Below are positions 57,207 to 64,000 of a DNA stretch of 64,000 nt, piece after piece. The position numbers were made by a program, and so were the translations under genes. Source of the stretch: Emydura subglobosa (taxonomy: Eukaryota > Chordata > Testudines > Chelidae); assembly GCA_007922225.1 (NCBI GenBank), contig ML680053.1:21326379-21390378 (forward strand). Direction: 5' to 3'. The first letter of the stretch is position 1, and each line of letters starts with the position of its first letter. The notes below the pieces were generated by a model. That model did not search any database. It had not been told where the DNA came from and was given only the letters and a program-made list of their open reading frames with translations.

Positions 57207-57963
57207 AGTGTCTCCTTTTAAAGCTTGCTTCCTTCAGCTGGAGCAGGCTCTGCAGGGGTGACTATCTGGTAACAGTTGAGCACAAAGGAGCTTGTTAGCC
57301 TTCTCCTGATTGAGATGGGGGTATGCCCCTTCACAGGATTAACCATACTACATTTCAGAAAAGAGCAAAATCTTGTTCCTGTATATTACTTATTTCTTGT
57401 TCCATATTTTTTTTTTCTTGCTGCTTCGTATACATCAGATGTCTTAGAGAAAAGATCCAGACTGGAACATTTCTAACCTGATTGTTTCCTTTCTCAGTAT
57501 GACCTCTCCTCCAGTCTGTCCTAAGTTGAAATAAGTCCTGTGGGTTCTTCTACAATGGCCTGCTAAGGGTCCCTATGTATCATTAATATGCTTCAATAAA
57601 ACAATAAAGCATTACTGTAAAGTTTATTTAAATGTATTAATAAGTATCTAAATTTCAATATTTTAGAGGTACTCATCTGCTGTGAAGATGAAGGGGTAGG
57701 AGTAAGCCTCATAGTCAAGTCTGAGGTGCCTCTTATATGAGCAAAATGTAATAACTTTATAAAATAGCAATAATAAACAAACATTGCTACATCATTCATA
57801 AATTTATCAATAGAACACCATTGAAAGGTTTCTGTAAAGGACGTTGCCAATGTTTTCATATCTGTTTTCATTTGAAACATTAATTATTAAACAACTTGTA
57901 GGTTTGAATTTTATAAACATATGTATAATGTATGCAAATATATAGTTTACTTTGTTTTATAAG
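57207..57963 (+). other. Intron, no gene seen
   Basis: No gene. AT-rich from about 57580. The acceptor before the next exon is TTTGTTTTATAAG, an AAG rather than CAG. Confidence 0.35.
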
Positions 57964-58041
57964 GATTCACAAAGAGGTATCCGTGACCAAATTCCCTCTT
58001 GGATAGAACAGGAACGAACTTGGGCAGTAGCATCTCTGAAG
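57964..58041 (+). CDS. DYNC2H1: DYNC2H1 exon: AAA6
   Basis: Twenty-six codons in phase 0: DSQRGIRDQIPSWIEQERTW and AVASLK. The pattern IPSWI...R.WA...L matches the helix before the conserved LP.LY..LCFED in dynein-2. The donor is AAG/gtattg. Confidence 0.95.
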
Positions 58042-59072
58042 GTATTGTCTATGTGATGAAATTTGAAATGGTCTTGATTTATTTGCAAATACTAATATGG
58101 ATTTGAAAATAAACTAAATATTTTCCAATATGATGGCAGTTGTAGTTATTTTAAACTATGTATTCAAAATTAGTTAAGAACTATTTATTATCTCTTCCAA
58201 AGAAACAGTTTAATATATACCCAGTTGAAAGTAATTTTTCATTTAATCCCTGTTTACTTGAACCTTTTCACTTTTCAGTATTTCTCATCTGTTTCCTACA
58301 TAATAATGAATTTTAATCTTCATAAAAGTGCATGTGTAATAGTTAGATTGCAAGACTACTCAAAGTATTACATTTTCATTTAATTTAGATAAAAAATAAC
58401 CATTATGGGAAGTAGAAAAATTACTAAACATTTTTGACATACTAATTTTAGGCTGCTTATGGTCTTTCATTTTAGAAATTTGTATCTACAATTTTACACG
58501 CGTAAATCGGATAGCTAGATCAAATTTTATGCACACATTTAGAGGCCTGTTTGAGGCTCTATTGGTTAGATTGGGTAGCTTCATATTAATATGAAGTCCC
58601 AACATTTTCTTGGTCTTATTCCTGTAAAAAAAGTCTACATTCCTCTGCTGAAAGGAGTGAAATTGAAGTAACAATCCTGAAGTGCTACTCTAGGGCAACT
58701 CTCCTACTGCATAAAGCTCACCAGCAAGAAGGAAAGGGCTGAGTGTTCATGGGTCAGGGAGAGAAATTAACTAGCTTCAGAGCACTAGAACTGTGATACT
58801 TCAATATTGGTTATTTTTCACTTCCTCCCTTCAGTAGGGAGCAAGAGCAGTTGGGGGAGAGAAAGGTATGGGAGCAACTGGGACAGAACAGTAGGTGCAT
58901 TGAATGAAATAAATTAGCCATGGGTGATGGAAAGGACTGAGGTGGGATGAAGGAAAGGAAAGGAACGAAGAGTTTATAAAAGAGGGAATAAAAATAATAC
59001 AGAGTATATGTCAGGCTGTCTATAAGTCATTGCTATTTTTTTATTGTTAAATGTTCACTGTTTACTTTGTAG
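58042..59072 (+). other. Intron, no gene seen
   Basis: No gene. A G/A-rich patch (about 58840-58990) is unassigned. Confidence 0.35.
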
Positions 59073-59204
59073 ATCTCTCTCCCAGCTTTATATCAGACAC
59101 TCTGCTTTGAAGATGCTGATCTGTGGCGTTCTTTCTCTCAGAGCTCTATGTGTGAACAAAATTTTCCATCCATTATTGCAAAGAATATTTCCCTATTTCA
59201 ACAG
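59073..59204 (+). CDS. DYNC2H1: DYNC2H1 exon: AAA6
   Basis: Forty-four codons in phase 0: ISLPALYQTLCFEDADLWRS, FSQSSMCEQNFPSIIAKNIS and LFQQ. LP.LY..LCFEDA.LWR is a conserved dynein-2 AAA6 segment. The acceptor is TACTTTGTAG and the donor CAG/gtaata. Confidence 0.96.
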
Positions 59205-59739
59205 GTAATATTTTAATACTAAATAATTTTGAAAATACTTCTACTATCAGTGTTGAAACACAGTTTTACTTCATAATTAAGAGATTTAGGCTCGAATCCT
59301 GGTTTAACAATAATCATTGCCTATAATTATGTTGTCTTCAATGGGAGCCTGATCGGTTTATCTAATTAATTTTTATTTATTTATTTTTAATGTCCTTTAC
59401 CATTGTACCAGGGTCTTTAATATATGTGCTGGTGGGCTGGTACTAAAACTGAGCATCTGCTTTAGGATAAGAGACTCTTCGTTAAAATGTACAGGTTTCA
59501 TTTTCTAGACAGGTGACACTACCTTTTCCTTGTTATTCATCCCTTACTGAACTATTTTTCAGCCTGTCAAGCCGGATATCATTAAATTAGTTCAACAGTA
59601 AACATAAAACCCCCTACATTCATGTAATGTTAAGGTTGCAAATTAAGCATTGAAAGGTCAGGCAATATAATAGTTAATGCAACATGAACTCTGTCCCTTT
59701 TTGCACAAAAGTCTTTATTTCTGTGTTTTGCATCCACAT
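59205..59739 (+). other. Intron, no gene seen
   Basis: AT-rich. No repeat recognised apart from a TTTATTTATTTATTT run near 59374-59390. Confidence 0.35.
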
Positions 59740-59950
59740 TATGGAAGCAATTTGATCCACTGAATAGGAGCATGGAATTCGGAGTCAAAAGAAACAGGTT
59801 CTAGTCTGTATTCTGTCAATGACTCACAATGTCAACCTTCATTTTTCCTCTTCGTAAAATGGAATTTATGATACTTTTTCACCTGCAAAAGTTCTCTGAA
59901 GTATGTTAACAAAAGCCCTATAAGTGCTAAATATTATAATGTTCCTATCC
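59740..59950 (+). mobile_element. MIR-like SINE
   Basis: Order of blocks: GGAGCATGGAATTCGGAGTC, AGAAACAGGTTCTAGTCTGT, CTTCGTAAAATGGAATTTAT and CTATAAGTGCTAAATATTAT. These match a MIR/CORE-SINE body and tail in sense orientation. It is diverged, without clear ends. Confidence 0.7.
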
Positions 59951-59964
59951 TTATTACTTTTCCG

Positions 59965-60925
59965 ATGATAAAATTGGATTATACATAAACACAAAGTACT
60001 ATACTTAGGAAGGAATAATTAATTGCATAAATACAAAACGGGAAATGACTGCCTAGGAAGAAATATTGGAGAAAAGGATCTGGAGGCTTATAGTAGAGCA
60101 CAAACTAAATGCGAGTCAACAGTGTAATATAGTTGCAAAAAAAAGTGAACCTCGTTTTGGGATCATTTGCAGGAGCATTGTAAGCAAAATAAAACAAGTA
60201 ATTCTTCCACTTAACTCAGTACTGCTAAGACCTCAGCTTAAGTACTGTGTCCAGTTCTAGGCATCACACTTTGGGAAAGATGTGGACAAATTGGAGAAAG
60301 CCCAGAGGAGAGCAACAAAAATGATTAAAGGTCTAGAAATCATGACCTATGAGGCAAGATTGAAAAAACTGAGTTTGTTTAGTCTGGAGAAGGGAAGACT
60401 GAGAGGGGGACTGATAACAGTCTTCAAGTATGTAAAAGGTTGTTATGAAGAGGAGGAGGATAAATTGTTTTCAACCCCTGAAGACAGGACAAGAAGTAGT
60501 GGGCTTAAACAACAGCAAGCGAGATTTACGTTAGACATTAGGAAAAACTTCCTAGCAGTAAGGATAGTTAAGCACTGGAACAAATTACCCAAGGAGGTTG
60601 TAGAATTTCCATCACTGGAGGTTTTTAAGAACAGGTTAGACCAGTGGTTATCTACCTATTTACCATTGTGGGCTGCATATGCAGCTCTCTCTGTATTATG
60701 TGGGCCACGTCCACACAATATAAATTACTACCTGTGTGGCCCTGAGGATGTCACATGGGCCACAGCTGTGCACTGATTGGGCTACAAGCGGTCCACGGGT
60801 TGAGAACCACTGGGTTAGATGGATGGTCGGGTTACTAGGATGGTCAAGGTAATACTTAGTGCTGCCTCAGTGCAGGGGACTGGGCTAGATAACCTATCGA
60901 GGTCCCTTCCGGTCTTGCATGTCTT
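59965..60925 (+). mobile_element. CR1 LINE 3' end (family E), interrupted by a hAT MITE
   Basis: Translation around LEYC-equivalent LKYCVQF, VDKLEKAQRRATKMIKGLEI, LFSLEKGRLRGGLITVFKYV and HWNKLPKEVVEFPSLEVFKN gives the C-terminal region of a CR1 ORF2, with short frames broken. It ends with GGACTGGGCTAGATAACCTA and TCGAGGTCCCTTCCGGTCTT, the standard CR1 tail. A 171-bp hAT MITE splits it at 60642. This copy is in sense with the gene. Confidence 0.92.
60642..60812. mobile_element. hAT MITE, 171 bp, 8-bp TSD, inside CR1
   Basis: The ends CAGTGGTTATCTACC and GGTTGAGAACCACTG are inverted repeats. They are flanked by GGTTAGAC (60634-60641) and GGTTAGAT (60813-60820), an 8-bp duplication with one mismatch. 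The CR1 text resumes on either side (AACAGGTTAGAC / GGTTAGATGGATGG). It is a smaller, more decayed relative of the kind of element at 4223-5379; the first TIR bases differ slightly. Confidence 0.88.
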
Positions 60926-60934
60926 GCATGAGAT

Positions 60935-61490
60935 CTTCCAGTCTTCCAGTGTTGCATAAGATCTGCAAGGCTTCTACTTTGTCTTCAATTCATACCTTTT
61001 CCAAACGTTGTACTGTGGTTCCCTCTTCTAAATCAGATACTGTCCTTGAGACTGCAGTATCGTCTTCAGTACTGGACTTGCCTCAGAAGCTACCTCCTTC
61101 TGCTGAAGATACTGCTTGGAAGTCACCTGAAATGGAGCACCCAGAGGGAGACTTCTTCAAAGAAGAAGCAGAGGTTCCTCACCTTATGCAATAGCTATAG
61201 TTGTTTGAGATGTGTGCTCCACTCTCCACCCTATTTTCCCTCTGCTTTGGAGTTACCCCGGTGGGACTTTGGAGTGGAAAAGAAACTGAGGGCAGTTAGC
61301 CCAAACAACCCTATATATCCTTGATCCAGGGCATGAAGAGGTGTAGGGTGCATATGTAGGCTGAACAGGAACTGCTACCAAAAATCTCCAGGGGCATAGG
61401 GGGTGCATGTGCACCTGACATGGCACACGTATAGAGACTTGCACATAGAAGAAATCCAATTTATTGCAGAAGGTGAGTAAACTCTACATA
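60935..61490 (+). mobile_element. DIRS 3' end fragment (fourth DIRS)
   Basis: Text around ICKASTLSSIHTFSKR (60965-61020) matches the C-terminal part of a DIRS recombinase. An arm at about 61170-61235 (GTTCCTCACCTTATGCAATA, GCTATAGTTGTTTGAGATG) is complementary to the 3' end near 61420-61490 (TTATTGCAGAAGGTGAGTAA and the bases before it), as in the other DIRS. It abuts the CR1 tail directly. The rest of the element is missing. Confidence 0.72.
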
Positions 61491-62710
61491 CTGAACTCTG
61501 CTCTTCAAATCAAAGAGTGGCAAGATGCTAATGTTAGTAGCTAAGAATACATTAAATACATTTCAAGGGCAAATTAGCAAAAGTAAGGCTAACCTTGGTG
61601 CTTGTCACTCTAGCTACCTACATGACACAATCTCTTTATTGGACAAGGAGTTCCAGCCTGACAGATGTATAATAGGTTCACTTCACCACTAGGGCACCCC
61701 CTCATAGCACCACTCCTCATGACTGTGTCTGGGGAATTGCTCTACCTGATCTCATGCTTCTTCCCATGTCTCGTTCATACTTCAGAGTTGCAGTGCTTCT
61801 TCTTTGTGACTCAGGATGCTCCCTTTTCACCCTCCAGTCAGTTCACTATAGTTTTCCCTTTCTGGGAAAATCTCATTGGACTGGATATTATTCTTAGCAG
61901 TCCTCCAGTTCAAGACTATGCTACTTTTCCAGTGGCAGGTAGGGAACCTGGGCCTGCCCTCTACTCCAGGTTCCAGCCCAGGGACCCTCAAATAAGCGAC
62001 CAAGATTTCTATTGTCCCAAAACTTGCTGTCATTTCCCTGAACATTTTTCTTCTATGCCTCTATCCAGCTTCTACTTTACCACCCCTCTGAGGGTACACC
62101 CTTCCTTCAGGACCAGGATCCCAGGGCTTCTACTGGCGCCCTGGGTTTCCTGTTTTCCTCCTCTCAGCCCAGAGAGTGACAGCAGGCTTCCATACTGCAG
62201 CCCCTTGTATCCTCACTTCCTGGCCTTATACCAGCTTCACCTGCTCATGCACAGCTGGGTTCCAGCCTCACTCAGAGCTTGTGTATCAAGCCTAACTCTC
62301 TCTTATATGTGGCCTCACAGGTTATTTAATCCCTCCTGAGTCTCTTAAGCCTTTCTGCGCTAGTGTCAGGTGAACACCCCATCACAAGGTGTAGCTTAGG
62401 TGGTGCATAGCAATTCTGCGGCTCTCTACACAGGGGTGAATTACACCCAAAAGGAACAGTTATATTAGCTATTTATCTTTGAATTGGAATAGTTTTACTA
62501 GATGATTTACAATTATAAATATCAAAAGTCAGTAAACCTATTCTGGAAAAGATGTTTAAAATTCTGTTATTTTAAGAAGAATCTTCCCTCTCCCCCAAAA
62601 GGATTTTATTAGATTTTATTATTGTAAGCCTGCTGTTCAGGTTTAAAATTGTTACAACATACTGCTCTTCTAATATACTTGAATCTTACTGAATATACTT
62701 TTTTCTTAAG
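61491..62710 (+). other. Intron with an LTR-like block, no gene seen
   Basis: About 61670-62385 contains CCTGCCCTCTACTCCAGGTT and CCCAGGGACCCTCAAATAAG, related to the GC-rich block at 55737-56395, and ends near CACCCCATCACA. An open frame of 224 codons here is T/C-rich and has no domain, so I do not call it a gene. The last 100 bases end in ATACTTTTTTCTTAAG. Confidence 0.4.
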
Positions 62711-62783
62711 GTCCTTGTGGTCCAGGCTGTCAGACCAGACAGACTTCAGAGTTCAATGGCCCTTTTTGCATGTAAAACCCTAG
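62711..62783 (+). CDS. DYNC2H1: DYNC2H1 exon: AAA6, last exon seen
   Basis: Twenty-four codons plus one base: VLVVQAVRPDRLQSSMALFA and CKTL. The ILVVQA.RPDRL...M..F pattern is a dynein AAA6 strand; the conserved arginine and proline are present. The acceptor is TTTTTTCTTAAG and the donor TAG/gtaagt. The split codon continues in an exon outside the window. Confidence 0.95.
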
Positions 62784-63539
62784 GTAAGTTTGATAGTTTT
62801 TGTAGCATTTTTTTCTGCCATTATTTTACAGTTCTTATGTATGTCTTAAGTCTTTAGAACTAAAGAGCACAGTAGGATTTGGGTTTGCTTGCTTCTTTCT
62901 AGTATACAGGTTTTTTAATACAACAGGCTAATAATTAATCTTTTTGTTTATACTGTATTTTTAAAACAATAACTACAAACCTAATTACTAAATTTGTTTA
63001 TTCTGTTCTTTTTTACTATTACTGTACTTCTAAAGGTTCTTTGGAGGGGAAGGGAGCTGATTTTGAATAGATTTTATTCTGTAGTATTTTTCTGTGACTT
63101 TAATTTTTGAAAACTGAATTACATAGCTAAGTCAACCTAAGTTTTAGGTGTAGACCAAGCCTCCAATATCTCTGAGACTCAGACATGTCATAGTCATTAT
63201 TTGTGGCATATGGGACGCAGCAAATTCATAGCCTTGCAACATTGCACACTCAGAACTTGCTGTAGAGGTCTGACAATCAGTCAAGGTATATACACAGGAG
63301 ATGGATTATTATGGGGATGGGGGCTGTCATGCTGGACACTGTATATTTGTGAAAGTCAGCTATTAAGCTTACACTCTAAATAGGGAAAAAGATGTAACGT
63401 GTGCTATAGAACACAGTGATGTGAGTGGTGACAGTAGCAGGAAAACAAAATTACATGTATTCTTAACTAAGTGTACAATTTGAAGTCTTCAAAGGTTTCA
63501 TTAATAAGAAAAGAGGATGAACTACTAATGAATCTCTAA
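62784..63539 (+). other. Intron, no gene seen
   Basis: AT-rich. About 63110-63170 (GTCAACCTAAGTTTTAGGTG, TAGACCAAGCC) looks like the end of a further MITE, too short to define. Confidence 0.35.
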
Positions 63540-63835
63540 GGGCTTGTCTTCACTATGGCGCTAAATTGGCCCCACAGTCATTGATGCAGCAGCATCAATG
63601 GAGCGAGTCTAGTGAAGACACGCTCACTTGATGGCAGAGCACTCTCCTGTCAACTCTGGTACTTTACTGGAACGAGAAGCATAAGCTCTGTCAACAGGAA
63701 AGCGTCTCCCATCAACATAGCATAGTGAAGACAGCACAGCTAGTCAATGTAAGGTACGTCAACTTCAGTTACATTACATAAGTAATATAACTTGAGTAAC
63801 TAACATTGACCTGGTGGTGTAATGAAGACAAGCCT
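63540..63835. mobile_element. PIF/Harbinger-like MITE, 296 bp, TAA target duplication
   Basis: The left end GGGCTTGTCTTCACTAT and the right end AATGAAGACAAGCCT are inverted repeats of about 13 bases. TAA is found immediately outside both (63537-63539 and 63836-63838). A 3-bp TAA/TTA duplication fits the PIF/Harbinger group. No transposase frame is present. Confidence 0.8.
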
Positions 63836-64000
63836 TAACTGTCTATTAACTTTCTTAGCCATTATCAGTAGGCAGTTTACCTGGGTGTCGCAGTACAGGT
63901 GGCCCTTGAGAAGGGATTTGAAGGGAAACCAGGGCAGTGGTGGTGCAAATCCATTTGGGGAGGCTGTTGCACACATAAAAGGAAGCATGGAAAAAGGTGC

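Larger units (their letters stand above)
1135..62783 (+). other. DYNC2H1: DYNC2H1 gene, internal part, 14 exons and 13 complete introns
   Basis: Fourteen exons read in order give one continuous protein of about 509 residues that I recognise as dynein-2 heavy chain, an AAA+ motor that powers retrograde intraflagellar transport in cilia. Exons join with matching phases (codons split only after the first, fourth and last exons) and all introns are GT-AG. The segment runs from the base of the microtubule-binding stalk through AAA5 and its buttress coiled coil into AAA6. The full protein of the family is about 4300 residues, so both ends lie outside the window. Exon lengths are small (51-164 bp) and introns reach about 10.8 kb. 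No promoter, start codon, stop codon or poly(A) site of the gene is in the window. Confidence 0.96.

Noticed and set aside
61665..62339. A 224-codon + strand open frame
   Set aside because: It is in a T/C-rich LTR-like block. The composition explains the lack of stops and no motif is recognisable.
1..64000. tRNA, rRNA or microRNA genes
   Set aside because: No cloverleaf with A and B boxes or other RNA gene signature was seen on reading; a dedicated search could still find a small one.

Overview
This is vertebrate genomic DNA, most likely from a turtle or a close sauropsid relative. The repeat content suggests this: many CR1 LINE fragments of several families, DIRS-type tyrosine-recombinase retrotransposons, MIR/CORE-SINE copies, and hAT and PIF/Harbinger-like MITEs. 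The species call is an inference. No bacterial operon, CRISPR array or phage is present.

The only host gene recognised is an internal part of DYNC2H1 on the + strand. DYNC2H1 is the heavy chain of cytoplasmic dynein 2, the retrograde motor of intraflagellar transport in cilia. Fourteen exons (1135-62783) were located from the protein sequence and the splice signals. They join in frame into about 509 codons without a stop. They cover the stalk base, the AAA5 module with its coiled-coil buttress, and the start of AAA6. The gene continues beyond both ends of the window. The exons total 1.5 kb of 64 kb; the rest is intron.

The introns are a graveyard of mobile elements. Three large, dead DIRS elements (about 22.0-30.8 kb, 34.9-39.3 kb and 41.7-49.4 kb) lie in introns 8, 9 and 10, in the same direction as the host gene. 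Each keeps the internal complementary region typical of DIRS near its 3' end, and two also keep recognisable inverted terminal repeats. More DIRS debris lies at 54.2-54.8 kb and 60.9-61.5 kb. The elements are nested: a CR1 sits in DIRS-1 and a probable solo LTR sits in that CR1; DIRS-3 carries an inverted gag segment, a Ty3/Gypsy integrase remnant and a 1.2 kb solo LTR; a hAT MITE sits in a CR1 at 60.6 kb. Several small DNA transposons keep readable target-site duplications (8 bp for hAT, 3 bp TTA/TAA for the Harbinger-like ones). A 10-N assembly gap at 55021-55030 lies inside a 24-bp tandem repeat.

I found no convincing new biological system. The points most worth a second look are the DIRS palindromic architecture, the rearranged DIRS-3, the weak splice donor of the third DYNC2H1 exon seen here, and the gap in the minisatellite. 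Boundaries of old repeats are approximate (tens of bases) unless a target-site duplication is stated.
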